A stretch of DNA of 64,000 nucleotides. It comes from Verrucomicrobiota bacterium. GTDB taxonomy: Bacteria > Verrucomicrobiota > Lentisphaeria > JABSQK01 > JAJFLO01. Where the stretch lies: contig JAJFLP010000087.1 in assembly GCA_021772635.1 (NCBI GenBank), positions 1-64,000 on the forward strand. Direction: 5' to 3'. Of the stretch, positions 45,092 through 55,388 are shown in pieces. Made by a program: the position numbers and the translations under genes. Position 1 is the first letter of the stretch; every line of letters begins with the position of its first letter. Below the pieces are notes generated by a model. That model worked only from the letters and a program-made list of their open reading frames with translations. It made no database searches and was not told the origin of the DNA.

Positions 45092-45853
45092 CTAAATTTC
45101 CCAATTTATCGACTCCTGTCCAGTCTGTGTCAGGTAATCGTTGACTTTCGAGAAATGGCCGCATCCGAAGAATCCAGAGTGTGCAGATAATGGTGATGGG
45201 TGCGGCGCGGTAAGGATACAGTGTTTACCAGGGTCGATAAGTCGAATCTTACTCTGCGCGGGCCGCCCCCACAGAACGAATACGAGATTTTCCCTTAATG
45301 AATTTAATTTAGCGATCACTGTGTCCGTAAAGATTTCCCATCCCTTCCCCGCATGTGAGTGCGCCTGACCAGCTCTGACACTTAATACCGTGTTCAACAG
45401 AAAAACACCCTGCCGCGCCCAGGACTCTAAACACCCATGTCGAGAAACCGGAATACTCAGGTCGTTGCCGAGTTCCCGAAATATATTATTCAGCGATGGT
45501 GGTATATGCACTCCCATTGGAACTGAAAAACATAGGCCATGGGCTTGTTTTTCTCCATGATACGGGTCCTGGCCGAGAATGACGACTCTGACATCCGTAA
45601 ACGGCGTGTACCAGAATGCGTTAAACATATTTTTTCCTGCAGGATATACCGTGGACTTCTTTTTCTCCTCGATCAAAAATTCTTTTAACGTTTTCATGTA
45701 GGGCTTATCAAACTCCTCCCCTAACACTTGCAGCCAAGACTCCTCCAGTTTAGGCGGAGCCGACGGCGGTTCCGGCGGTCGCCCGTCCTCTCGCGATAGC
45801 TGTTCTCCGGGGCTATTGTCAAATAAATCCAATTGTTCGCCGCATTCTTTCAT
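45092..45853 (-). CDS. ung: Uracil-DNA glycosylase, family 1, with clamp-binding-like N-terminus
   Basis: Base-excision repair enzyme that removes uracil from DNA. The catalytic motif VVILGQDPYHGEKQAHGL includes the water-activating Asp. The minor-groove loop HPSPLSAHSGFFG and GVFLLNTVLSVRAGQAHSH are intact. The 253-residue protein has an N-terminal tail of about 45 residues beyond the usual core. It contains QLDLF at residues 7-11, which matches the bacterial sliding-clamp-binding consensus QL(S/D)LF. TTG 45886 would add 11 residues; ATG 45853 is preferred. Confidence 0.95.
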   Translation of the reverse strand: MKECGEQLDLFDNSPGEQLSREDGRPPEPPSAPPKLEESWLQVLGEEFDKPYMKTLKEFLIEEKKKSTVYPAGKNMFNAFWYTPFTDVRVVILGQDPYHGEKQAHGLCFSVPMGVHIPPSLNNIFRELGNDLSIPVSRHGCLESWARQGVFLLNTVLSVRAGQAHSHAGKGWEIFTDTVIAKLNSLRENLVFVLWGRPAQSKIRLIDPGKHCILTAPHPSPLSAHSGFFGCGHFSKVNDYLTQTGQESINWEI

Positions 45854-45957
45854 TGAAACCGGTAATTCTGGGTCGCACAATGCCAATTTTAGAAATAGAG
45901 AATTCGTAACTTTCCGACTTGTGCTTAGATGGAATAAATTTATTTGTAAATGCTTTA

Positions 45958-46003
45958 ACCTGATTAATTCACGCGATTCGTCGCGAGAGTGCTTAGCTTG
46001 TTC
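45958..46003. repeat. Family G element, copy 3 (inverted)
   Basis: CTGATTAATTCACGCGATTC followed by GTCGCGAGAGTGCTTAGC, the reverse complement of the 26.6 kb copy. Confidence 0.7.
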
Positions 46004-46023
46004 AATGTCAGTGAGTTAGTGAA

Positions 46024-46067
46024 GAAATCAGCTGTCAACGTATCGCAATTCGTTGACAGCTGATTTC
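46024..46067. repeat. Perfect 17-bp inverted repeat
   Basis: Arms 46024-46040 (GAAATCAGCTGTCAACG) and 46051-46067 with a 10-base loop, located about 170 bases upstream of ung. There is no T-run; it could be an operator or a solitary repeat. The following 46068-46290 shows no gene. Confidence 0.85.
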
Positions 46068-46299
46068 GAAAAACGTCGCTGATTTGAGCGGAGATAAGTG
46101 CTCGTAGCAGATTGCTGGCGAATTATTCAGTGTATTGCCCGAATGACAAACAAACAGCCGTCCCGACCCCTTCACACGTGTGAAATCAGGCTCTCCAGGG
46201 GATCAATAAATTATCAGACGGCAAGCCCGCGAGGTATCGTTTCCGGTTCGGCCACCCTTCGCGGTGAGCGGCGGAGACCGAACGCCGCTGTTGGAAGTC

Positions 46300-46400
46300 A
46301 AGCACTAATATACCGAACATCATGGAGTTTTCGAAATTTCGTTCGGAAATTCTTGGCTGACAAATTCGAAGCTATCCAAAAATTGTACTGCTTGTTGATC
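46300..46400 (+). repeat. Family C element upstream of the cis-prenyltransferase
   Basis: TATACCGAACATCATGGAGTT followed by TCGTTCGG and CCAAAAATTGTACTGCTTG. The right arm of the dyad is damaged (TTGATC). Confidence 0.65.
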
Positions 46401-46565
46401 AATCCCGATTCACAGTGGTATATATCGGGAGTTGAGAACTTATCAATCGCATTTACGCTTATATAGAGAGCTAGATCGTGTAGGGTTGCTTGCCGAAGAG
46501 CCCTTTGGGAGCGGCTCTACAGGCAAGAATCTACCCTCCATTTACGAACACGGAATCGACCGACA

Positions 46566-47381
46566 ATGAAAATACGACTTCTAACTTCACTCATAAGAAA
46601 CGCGCTAAAACGTCCGTTTTACGTGTTCTATCAGCAACGGTTGACAGCGGCGGCGCGGACAACCTGGAAGTTGCCCAAGCACATCGGGATTATCCTGGAC
46701 GGAAACCGCCGGTACGCGCGTGATCAAGGATTATCGCGTATCATCGACGGGCACGCGCTTGGAGCGAACAAGACGACAGAAGTTCTGGATTGGTGTTTCG
46801 AGTTAAATATTCCCGTCGTTACGATTTGGATCTTCTCGTTGGATAACTTCAATCGAGCGCAAGATGAGGTGGACGAAATTTTTTCGCTTATTGAGGAGCA
46901 GACCAGAAACCATCTTGAAACGGGAACTATTCACAAGAAAAAGGCGCGTGTTAAGTATATCGGTAAGATTGAACTATTGCCGGAGAGCTTACGCAAAGCG
47001 ATCGAGGAAATGGAAAGATCCACCGCACACTATGACCAACTTTTCCTGAACATCGCCATTGCATACGGAGGCCGCGAGGAAATAACCGATGCGTGCCGTC
47101 AATATCTTTCTGATGGTATCGCGAAGGGAACCTCGACTGATGAGTTACTGAAGAACCTGAACCCGGATAGTATCAATTCGTATTTGTACACCTCGGGGCA
47201 GCCCGATCCTGACCTGATTATTCGTACCAGCGGCGAGGTCCGACTCTCCGGATTTTTGCTGTGGCAGAGTGCGTATTCAGAATTTTACTTTTGCGACATC
47301 TTTTGGCCGGCGTTTCGGAAAATCGATTTCCTGCGTGCGATTCGGGAGTATAACATTCGGCAGCGTCGGTACGGGCGCTAA
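46566..47381 (+). CDS. cis-Prenyltransferase (polyprenyl diphosphate synthase)
   Basis: Undecaprenyl-diphosphate-synthase family enzyme of 271 residues making the long-chain polyprenyl carrier for cell-wall and surface glycans. Motifs are IILDGNRRYARDQG (catalytic Asp45), WIFSLDNFNRAQDEV, RVKYIGKIELLPE, IAIAYGGREEI, IIRTSGEVRLSGFLLWQ and SEFYFCDIFWP, and a C-terminal RRYGR with the RxG motif. The N-terminal 35-residue basic extension and the DGNRRYA form resemble archaeal and eukaryotic-type members more than E. coli UppS (DGNGRWA). It is not next to cdsA or rseP. Gene symbol uppS would be reasonable but the chain length is unknown. Confidence 0.9.
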   Translation: MKIRLLTSLIRNALKRPFYVFYQQRLTAAARTTWKLPKHIGIILDGNRRYARDQGLSRIIDGHALGANKTTEVLDWCFELNIPVVTIWIFSLDNFNRAQDEVDEIFSLIEEQTRNHLETGTIHKKKARVKYIGKIELLPESLRKAIEEMERSTAHYDQLFLNIAIAYGGREEITDACRQYLSDGIAKGTSTDELLKNLNPDSINSYLYTSGQPDPDLIIRTSGEVRLSGFLLWQSAYSEFYFCDIFWPAFRKIDFLRAIREYNIRQRRYGR

Positions 47382-47460
47382 TCTAATGTAGACCGCGAGC
47401 AGTTTATTCTTCGAGTATTTGCGACAAACTCGTTTCCATATCTCGGTTGTTTTTCATATA

Positions 47461-48842
<1,382 letters not shown>

Positions 48843-48843
<1 letters not shown>

Positions 48844-49115
48844 TGCTTGAGCGAAAATCCTTCGTGAGTCTGGTCGCAGATCTTCCACCGGGTTATCGAC
48901 ACCGATGGTTCACGCGCAGAGAACTCACCGTAGCCTTCCATGGCAGGCAAGCGCGCGGGCATGACGGGTTTTCATTCAAGAATCGGGAGAGCCCGCCCCC
49001 GAAACGTCTTCTTCGCTTAATTTTAACCTGTTCAGCCGTCAAGTTAACCGTGCTATTCATTTCTCCCCCGGTCCCGCCTTGTCGTTTTATCCCGTCAGTA
49101 GTGTTTCTCCTCTGA
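48843..49115 (+). CDS. Short frame coupled to mreB, possible remnant
   Basis: A 90-codon frame starts with an ATG sharing one base of the mreB stop (TAATG), as in coupled operon genes. It begins LERKSFVSLVADLPPGYRHR and later has a hydrophobic stretch (LLRLILTCSAVKLTVLFIS). No family is recognised. It occupies the place of mreC and runs into a repeat region, so it may be the decayed start of a lost downstream gene, or simply not coding. Confidence 0.25.
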
Positions 49116-49326
49116 AACTTAAAGGATTTTGAGGCTGTTTGTCTCGTTCGATTTCGGCTCGATTGGGCGGCTTTTGGAGTTCAAGCTTTAGCGCTATTTG
49201 TTGATTGGCAGAGGCAATCCCGCATGCGGGATTGAACTCCAAAATACCGCCGAACCCAAGTTTCCTTTTGCTTCAATTCTGCTGTACAGCAGAAAGCGCG
49301 TCGGTCGACGCTCCCTTGAAATTTGA

Positions 49327-49620
49327 GTAATTTGACTGAAATTTTCACCATGAAGGACATTAAGAGCATGAAGTAAAGACTTTATATATTTTTCTCTTCA
49401 TGCTCTTCATTTGCTTCATGGTTGAAAAGCATTGTTCGGTCGGCAGATTGTTCCCTTGAAACTTGGTCATTTTGACACACTAAAGTGTGAACTCCAACGG
49501 GTGCTACTTGCATACCAAAAGATTAGTGTTGCTAAGATCCCCGTTGGAGTTCACGCTTCAGCGTGCCTTAACCTGAGTTTCGTCACGTATTAACCGGGCC
49601 GGTACGGGCCCGGACGGTTG
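49327..49620. repeat. Family D/F composite repeat, copy 2 (294 bp)
   Basis: Same order as 2274-2568: CATGAAG hairpin (49347-49421), linker with GTTCGGTCGGCAGATTG, AACTCCAACGGG palindrome, then TTTCGTCACGTATTAACCGG. The adjoining 49630-49715 piece (AAATCTTCGATATTGTGAGC to CCACTGGTGGGCTC) recurs inverted at about 56155-56245. The preceding 49116-49326 has a GGAGTTCAAGCTTTAGCGC-type hairpin and no gene. Confidence 0.88.
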
Positions 49621-49786
49621 CTCCCTTGAAACTTGGCGGAAATCTTCGATATTGTGAGCCCGTTTTGTATTGTAAAGTGATGGGTTAAAAAGGACCCCAC
49701 TGGTGGGCTCTTATGTAAGGTTAGCACGATACCCCTCGTCATTTTGATTCGAACGAAACCGACCAAGCAGTAGACAGGAACTGTCG

Positions 49787-52303
49787 ATGGCAAAAGAAGT
49801 AAAACTTACCCCGATGATGGCGCAGTACCGAAAGGTGAAGTCCGAGGTATCTGCGGACACGCTGTTGATGTTCAGGATGGGCGACTTCTACGAACTTTTC
49901 TTCGATGACGCTGCCAGGGGCAGTGAGTTGATGGATATCGCTTTAACTAAGCGCGCCGGGGTCTCGATGGCCGGAATCCCGTACCACGCACTGCAGAACT
50001 ATCTTCCGAAACTATTGGCGGCCGGGGCCAAGGTCGCAATCGCCGAACAAGTCGAGGACCCGAAGTTCGCAAAAGGGATCGTTCGCCGTGAGATAACCCA
50101 GATCATTACACCCGGCACCATCATTGATGGGAATGTTTTAGCGTCCGACAAAAGTAATATTCTTCTCAGTATCGCGACTGAGAGGTCCGGACGATTCGGT
50201 TTGGCCAGCCTCGACGTGAGTACCGGTGATTTTCGCCTCACGGAGATCGATACGACGGAATTATTAGACGCAGAGATTCACCGGTTAAAACCCGCTGAAT
50301 GCGTGATCTGTGATTCTCTGTACAGCGAGTGGAAGGATACCCTTTGTCCGGAACTGTCCAGGAATATAAACTGGTCGCCGGTAGAAGATTGGACTTTCGA
50401 TCACTCCGTAGCACAAGATCTCCTGCACAGTCATTTCGATGTTGGGTCCCTTGATGGTTTCGGATGTCGCGGCTATAAAGCGGCCATTCAGGCTGCCGGC
50501 GCGATTCTTTACTACGTACAGAATAATCTGCGTCGGCGCGCCGATCATATTATTACGATCAAACCTTATGCCTCGCAGGATTACCTAACCATTGACCGTA
50601 TTTCGCAGCGCAACCTAGAGCTTATCGAACCGTTATTTTCCGACGCCCGAGATTCAACGTTACTATCAGTCCTCAATAAAACGCTTACCCCGATGGGGAG
50701 CAGGACGTTGCGCGAGTGGATACAGCGGCCGTTATTGGATACCCGGAAAATCGACGCTCGCCTGGATGCCGTTGGCGTGTACGTTGAGGATCAGTTACTA
50801 CTAACCGAGTTACGCGAGGTTTTGCGGGCAGTTAAAGACCTCGAGCGTACGATCTCAAGATTAACTGTCGGTTCCGCGAACGGCCGTGACTTGTTAGTGT
50901 TGAATCAGGCGCTTGAGGCTGTCCCGGGGATCAAGGCGATCCTCTCAGTAACTGACAAGTCCGCGGTCTTAAACACGCTGAATACCGAGATCCTTGAGCT
51001 TCCGGAGGTTACGAAGTTAATCGGTAATTCGATTATTGATTCGCCGCCGCTCACTGTCAAGGAGGGCGGAATAATCAGCGAGGGATACAATGATTATCTC
51101 GATGACTTACGCAGCGCGTCAAGGGAAGGGAAAAAGTGGATCGCCGAACTTCAGAAAGAAGAGCAGGAGAAGACCGGGATCAGGTCGCTGAAGGTCAGGT
51201 ACAACAAGGTTTTCGGCTATTACATAGAGATCAGTAAAACGAATTTAGATCTGGTCCCGCCCAATTACACGCGGAAGCAGACGTTGGTTAACGCGGAGCG
51301 ATTTATCACGCCGGAGTTGAAAGAGATAGAGGATAAGATTATCGGCGCAGAGGATAAGGCGAAGGCGCTGGAATATGAGCTTTTTCAAGAGGTCAGAAGC
51401 CGCGTCGTCTCAGAGGCGGCGGCGATCCAGTCGAATTCACGGTTGATAGGGGAGTTGGATTCTTTGGCTTCGATGGCGTATGTGGCGGTGAGTAACAGTT
51501 ATAAGCGACCGAAGTTAACAGAAGAAATTATATTGGACATTAATGGCGGCCGTCATCCAGTGATAGACAATTTGATGACCGAGGAAGTATTCGTCCCGAA
51601 CGATACTTATATGAATCAATCCGGCGATCAAATCCTGATTATAACCGGCCCGAATATGGCTGGAAAATCGACCTATATACGTCAGGTTGCGCTCTTGACC
51701 ATTATGGCGCAGATGGGAAGCTATATTCCTGCCGAATCAGCAGTAGTCGGGATCGCCGACCGAATTTTCACACGAATCGGTGCCGCAGATGATCTGTCGA
51801 GAGGGCAGAGTACATTTATGGTCGAAATGCTGGAAACGGCGAATATCCTGAATAACGCGACCCCGAAGAGTCTAATCATATTGGATGAGATCGGTCGCGG
51901 GACAAGTACGTTTGACGGGTTAAGCATTGCATGGGCTGTAGCTGAATTTATCCACAACAACCCGAAGCTCCGATCCCGGACGTTATTTGCCACGCACTAT
52001 CATGAACTTACCGAACTCTCGTCAACGATGCCGGGCATAAAAAACTATAATATCGCGGTCAAGGAATCTGGTGACAAAATCCGGTTTTTGCGTACGATTG
52101 TTCCAGGACCAGCAGACCAAAGCTATGGAATCCATGTTGCGCGTCTCGCAGGAGTCCCGAAGTCGGTGCTTTCACGGGCGTCTGAAATATTGGAGAATTT
52201 GGAAGGCGATGCGATCGATGAGGTGAGTAGTCAGCCGAAATTAGCAAAGTCAAAGAAGAAAAGCAGAAATAGCGTGGATCATCCGACGTTGTTTGATGAT
52301 TAA
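49787..52303 (+). CDS. mutS: DNA mismatch repair protein MutS
   Basis: Mismatch-recognition ATPase of 838 residues. The N-terminal reader has the Phe-x-Glu motif in MGDFYELFFDD (Phe34, Glu36). Connector, lever and clamp domains follow, then the ATPase with Walker A ITGPNMAGKSTYIRQ, the Walker-B region LIILDEIGRGTSTFDG and ATHYHELTEL. The C-terminus ends in HPTLFDD after a Lys/Ser-rich linker; this may be a weak sliding-clamp-binding tail like those of other MutS proteins. AGGA eight bases upstream supports the ATG. mutL is not in the window. Confidence 0.97.
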   Translation: MAKEVKLTPMMAQYRKVKSEVSADTLLMFRMGDFYELFFDDAARGSELMDIALTKRAGVSMAGIPYHALQNYLPKLLAAGAKVAIAEQVEDPKFAKGIVRREITQIITPGTIIDGNVLASDKSNILLSIATERSGRFGLASLDVSTGDFRLTEIDTTELLDAEIHRLKPAECVICDSLYSEWKDTLCPELSRNINWSPVEDWTFDHSVAQDLLHSHFDVGSLDGFGCRGYKAAIQAAGAILYYVQNNLRRRADHIITIKPYASQDYLTIDRISQRNLELIEPLFSDARDSTLLSVLNKTLTPMGSRTLREWIQRPLLDTRKIDARLDAVGVYVEDQLLLTELREVLRAVKDLERTISRLTVGSANGRDLLVLNQALEAVPGIKAILSVTDKSAVLNTLNTEILELPEVTKLIGNSIIDSPPLTVKEGGIISEGYNDYLDDLRSASREGKKWIAELQKEEQEKTGIRSLKVRYNKVFGYYIEISKTNLDLVPPNYTRKQTLVNAERFITPELKEIEDKIIGAEDKAKALEYELFQEVRSRVVSEAAAIQSNSRLIGELDSLASMAYVAVSNSYKRPKLTEEIILDINGGRHPVIDNLMTEEVFVPNDTYMNQSGDQILIITGPNMAGKSTYIRQVALLTIMAQMGSYIPAESAVVGIADRIFTRIGAADDLSRGQSTFMVEMLETANILNNATPKSLIILDEIGRGTSTFDGLSIAWAVAEFIHNNPKLRSRTLFATHYHELTELSSTMPGIKNYNIAVKESGDKIRFLRTIVPGPADQSYGIHVARLAGVPKSVLSRASEILENLEGDAIDEVSSQPKLAKSKKKSRNSVDHPTLFDD

Positions 52304-52389
52304 TACGATCGACTTTTAGCTCGAATCACACGCGACTCTAGAAAATCTATTTCGAGAGAGTCTATAGATTAAAGTTTCGAGACGACGCA

Positions 52390-52418
52390 TTGAATTGTCG
52401 TTGATGTGTGAGTATAAT
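52390..52418 (+). promoter_or_regulatory. Sigma-70-type promoter
   Basis: TTGAAT (52390-52395), 17-base spacer, perfect TATAAT (52413-52418). It would give a leader of about 185 bases before the secreted-protein ATG at 52613. The leader contains CTACGT/ACGTAG inverted segments (about 52452-52475), but no known riboswitch was recognised. Confidence 0.6.
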
Positions 52419-52612
52419 AGCGTAGAGTATAACCTGAAAAGTCTAATAAGGCTACGTTACTGGAGATGCCCAGACGTAGTCTTTTGCGTCTCGGAAGTTG
52501 CCGACCGTCGGCGTATCAGATTCGGGTGCTCGCGGTGTTTTTGATCATCGCGTTGGGAAAAGCAATGCAAGTCGGCATAACCCATCAAGATAGTTTAATA
52601 AGGAAGCAAATC

Positions 52613-53185
52613 ATGATAAAGAAGATTTCTCGAATAGTCAGTATCGCATCGTTTGTAACATTCTTAACCTTCAATTTGTCTGCCGGTACGTCGCTTTTTG
52701 ATACGAGTGACGAAGGGCTCGGCGGCTGGAAAGGATTCGGGACTGGATACGCCGACGGAAACGCTGACGCCGTGTCTAAGGAAATACAAATAGACGTAAT
52801 TTGGTCTAACGCCTCCTGGGGTGTCGGACTTATGTACGTTCTTAATGGCCCCATAGACGGTAGCAAACTTCAGAGTATCCGTCTGGATGTGCGCACGGTA
52901 GAGGGGTCAAATACCCGGGTATTTGCAGGTATTGCCACCAAAGGGGAGGCCAATCTCACCCAGAATGCTCGGCTCGCCGAAAAAGTGAACGATCAGTGGA
53001 GAACGGTGGAGTTTCCAATTTCTGAGATGCGTATTGACCGGCCGGAGAAGAACTCGCCAGTTTTTGGGCCTTCCGACTGGAAGAAAATTCAGATCGTCAA
53101 GATTCTGTTTAAGAAACCGAAAGAGGTAACGGCTAACGAAGAAATCATTCGTGTTCGCAATCCGGAATTAATCTTCGCTGAGTAA
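52613..53185 (+). CDS. Secreted beta-sandwich, carbohydrate-binding-like protein
   Basis: 190-residue exported protein without a firm family. A signal peptide is clear (MIKKISRIVSIASF, then VTFLTFNLSAG, cleavage near residue 25). The mature part starts LFDTSDEGLGGWKG and has alternating strands ending ELIFAE, similar in style to CBM-like jelly-roll domains (LQSIRLDVRTVEG, WRTVEFPISEMRI). GGAAG just upstream of ATG 52613 fixes the start; a longer frame from 52466 is rejected. A strong promoter lies upstream and an intrinsic terminator downstream, so it is probably a highly expressed single-gene unit. Confidence 0.75.
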   Translation: MIKKISRIVSIASFVTFLTFNLSAGTSLFDTSDEGLGGWKGFGTGYADGNADAVSKEIQIDVIWSNASWGVGLMYVLNGPIDGSKLQSIRLDVRTVEGSNTRVFAGIATKGEANLTQNARLAEKVNDQWRTVEFPISEMRIDRPEKNSPVFGPSDWKKIQIVKILFKKPKEVTANEEIIRVRNPELIFAE

Positions 53186-53242
53186 TTCAAGCACCCGCGT
53201 ATTGGAACACGACACGTAGGCGCGGCGGACACCATAAACGAA

Positions 53243-53279
53243 AAAAACCGCACAAAACGGAGAGTTTTGTGCGGTTTTT
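53243..53279. terminator. Intrinsic terminator
   Basis: A perfect 16-bp stem (CCGCACAAAAC core, arms 53243-53258 and 53264-53279) with a 5-base GGAGA loop, followed by TTTTT on one strand and preceded by A7, so it can work in both directions. It serves the secreted-protein gene, and possibly the convergent histidine kinase. Confidence 0.92.
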
Positions 53280-53376
53280 GTTTTAAATATGAGTGCTTGA
53301 TTCCGGGCAATCGTCGAATTCTTATCTTGCATCCGGAAATCCGGATCCAGTATAACGGAGTTTTGTAGATTTCAGG

Positions 53377-55149
53377 CTAGTCCTGTTCTTCCTTTAACAG
53401 TGCCGCTATTGCCTGTAGTAAATAGTATTCCTTCACCGGGGTCGGGACTACCATGTTCGGGCCCAGATCTATGTCCGCCGGGGTGTTTTCTTCTGCATTC
53501 GGAGTTGTCAGAAATATTTTTGGGATACGTGTTATATCGGCGTTGCCGGCAATTTCCTTGTAGATATTGGCAATTTGATCTGCCGGCAAGTTAGTGGCCA
53601 TTATAATCAAGTCATAGCTGATTGAGCCATTTCCGCATTCCCTGAATTTCTGTAGTGCGCCGTCATCGTCCGTAGCCCGATCACATACAAATCCGAATCC
53701 GCTGAGTTGGTTCGTGTAAACGTCCTGGATCGCAAGATTCCTTTCGACGACCAGGGCGCGGTATCCCTCATAATTCGGAAGTTCGCTGTCAACTTTTCCG
53801 AGATCCGATTCTTTCTTGAATTTCGCCGTGAACCAAAACGTCGCTCCATTCTGGTTATCCAGATCAACGCCGATCTCGCCACCCATCATTGTGACTAGCC
53901 GTTTATTGATCGCCAAACTAAGCCCGATACCCCCGTAACTTCGAGTAGACGACTCATCCAGCTGCGAAAATGGACGGAACAACTTCTCGGCGTCCTCTTT
54001 GTTAACACCAATCCCTGTATCCGAAATCTTGACCCGAATCGTTACGTCCTCATCGGCCTCTGACTCAAGGCTGGCGATGACAACTATCTGACCATCGTTA
54101 GAGAACTTTATCGCGTTATTGATGAAGTTGGAAAGAACCTGCCGAAATCTAATCGGGTCGCCCTTGAAGAAGCGCGGGACATTCGGCATTACCCATGTGG
54201 CAAGTTGGAGACCTTTCCGGTGGGCTTCCATATTGACCAGGTCAACTGTAGACTCGACACACGCAGTGGCTCCGAACGTAATACAGTCGAATACCACGGA
54301 ACCTGATTCAATACGCGAGTACTCGAGTATCTGGTTGATTACGTTCAAGAGATTCTTGCTTGAGTTTATGATCACATCTATATACTGGCTTTGCTGCTGA
54401 TCCTCTACCATCTCCTTCAGTAGATCCGCCATCCCGATTACTCCGTTCAACGGCGTGCGAATCTCATGGCTCATATTCGACAGGAAATTACTCTTCGCGC
54501 TATCGGCTGACTCGGCGAGTTCTTTGGCGTCACGTAAATTGTGTTCAATTTTCTCGCGGTCGACGATTTCGTTCTCCAGCCTCTTGTTGGTGGACTTCAG
54601 CTCCGCGGTCCGCTGCTCAACCCGCTCCTCAAGTTCACCATATGCCCGTTGCAACGCCTTCTCTGCATTGTACTTCGATCCGAACGAGTACGCGAATTGG
54701 GTGATCTCCTGGGGGTGGAATGGTTTTTCGATAAAAAGAAGCTTGTCGGGCGGGGATATCTCCTTGACGATTTTATTCGCGTCGATGTCGAGATTGCCGG
54801 TTACGATTATAATGTTTATATTCGGATCCAATTGGCGTATTTGTTTCGCCGCCCAAATGCCCCCCTTTCCCGGCGGCATCGTAATATCTATGAACGCAAC
54901 CGCGAACGGATTCCCATTCTCAACTTCCAGTCGCACACTTTCGACTGCTTCCTCGCCGCTCGAGCATGCCGTCACCTCTATATTCCCGAAACCCGCGGAG
55001 CTAAGATCCGTCGTATCTGTGCTCGGTTGCGGTGATTTCCGGACTTCTGACGCAACTGCCTCAAACGTATCCACAAAGACACTACGGATCATCTCGTCGT
55101 CGTCTGCTACCAAAATTCGAAGACTATTTACACTGTTCTCGTCGTTCAC
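53377..55149 (-). CDS. Soluble hybrid histidine kinase with N-terminal receiver and degenerate C-terminal receiver
   Basis: 590 residues, no membrane helix. The N-terminal receiver (10-150) has Asp16-Asp18, phosphoacceptor Asp88 in AFIDITMP and Lys142, with an extra Ser/Thr-rich insert (about 38-56). A coiled coil (160-215) leads to the HisKA box NFLSNMSHEIRTPLNG with His228. The ATPase has NFINNAIKFS, ISDTGIGV and YGGIGLSLAINKRLV. The C-terminal receiver-like domain (462-586) keeps the fold but has Ala518 (IIMATNLP) where the phosphorylated Asp should be, so it is a pseudo-receiver. The arrangement suggests a kinase reset by its own N-terminal receiver. The stop TAG lies in the CTAG end of a repeat. 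Confidence 0.92.
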   Translation of the reverse strand: MNDENSVNSLRILVADDDEMIRSVFVDTFEAVASEVRKSPQPSTDTTDLSSAGFGNIEVTACSSGEEAVESVRLEVENGNPFAVAFIDITMPPGKGGIWAAKQIRQLDPNINIIIVTGNLDIDANKIVKEISPPDKLLFIEKPFHPQEITQFAYSFGSKYNAEKALQRAYGELEERVEQRTAELKSTNKRLENEIVDREKIEHNLRDAKELAESADSAKSNFLSNMSHEIRTPLNGVIGMADLLKEMVEDQQQSQYIDVIINSSKNLLNVINQILEYSRIESGSVVFDCITFGATACVESTVDLVNMEAHRKGLQLATWVMPNVPRFFKGDPIRFRQVLSNFINNAIKFSNDGQIVVIASLESEADEDVTIRVKISDTGIGVNKEDAEKLFRPFSQLDESSTRSYGGIGLSLAINKRLVTMMGGEIGVDLDNQNGATFWFTAKFKKESDLGKVDSELPNYEGYRALVVERNLAIQDVYTNQLSGFGFVCDRATDDDGALQKFRECGNGSISYDLIIMATNLPADQIANIYKEIAGNADITRIPKIFLTTPNAEENTPADIDLGPNMVVPTPVKEYYLLQAIAALLKEEQD

Positions 55150-55205
55150 TGCTGTTTTCCTCTTTTCCTCATATTTCGTAATCGTAATCCCTCACAAAAT
55201 TGATG

Positions 55206-55388
55206 CTAGCCTACTTTATGCATAAACTTTCTATTGCGAATACGTATCGTATTTCATATAAACGAGTTACAGAGAACACCGGAGCTCAAAATATTTCAAT
55301 ATTTTTTCGTCCCGGCAACCTCAATAACTCTTTGATCTAAAGCAAGCTACGCATTCTCATGACGAAATTTGTGCATAATGCAGGCTAG
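55206..55388 (+). mobile_element. Family A MITE-like element, copy 3 (183 bp)
   Basis: CTAGCCTACTTTATGCATAA at the left and GTGCATAATGCAGGCTAG at the right. It is near-identical in inverted orientation to 21658-21840. The right CTAG (55385-55388) supplies the stop codon of the sulfotransferase-like gene. A short family B remnant lies at 55170-55200. Confidence 0.88.

Noticed and set aside
46098-46466. 122-codon frame before the cis-prenyltransferase
   Set aside because: It crosses a family C element and shows no family motif.
52440-52530. c-di-GMP riboswitch in the leader of the secreted-protein gene
   Set aside because: Some inverted segments exist, but the conserved core of that class is not matched.
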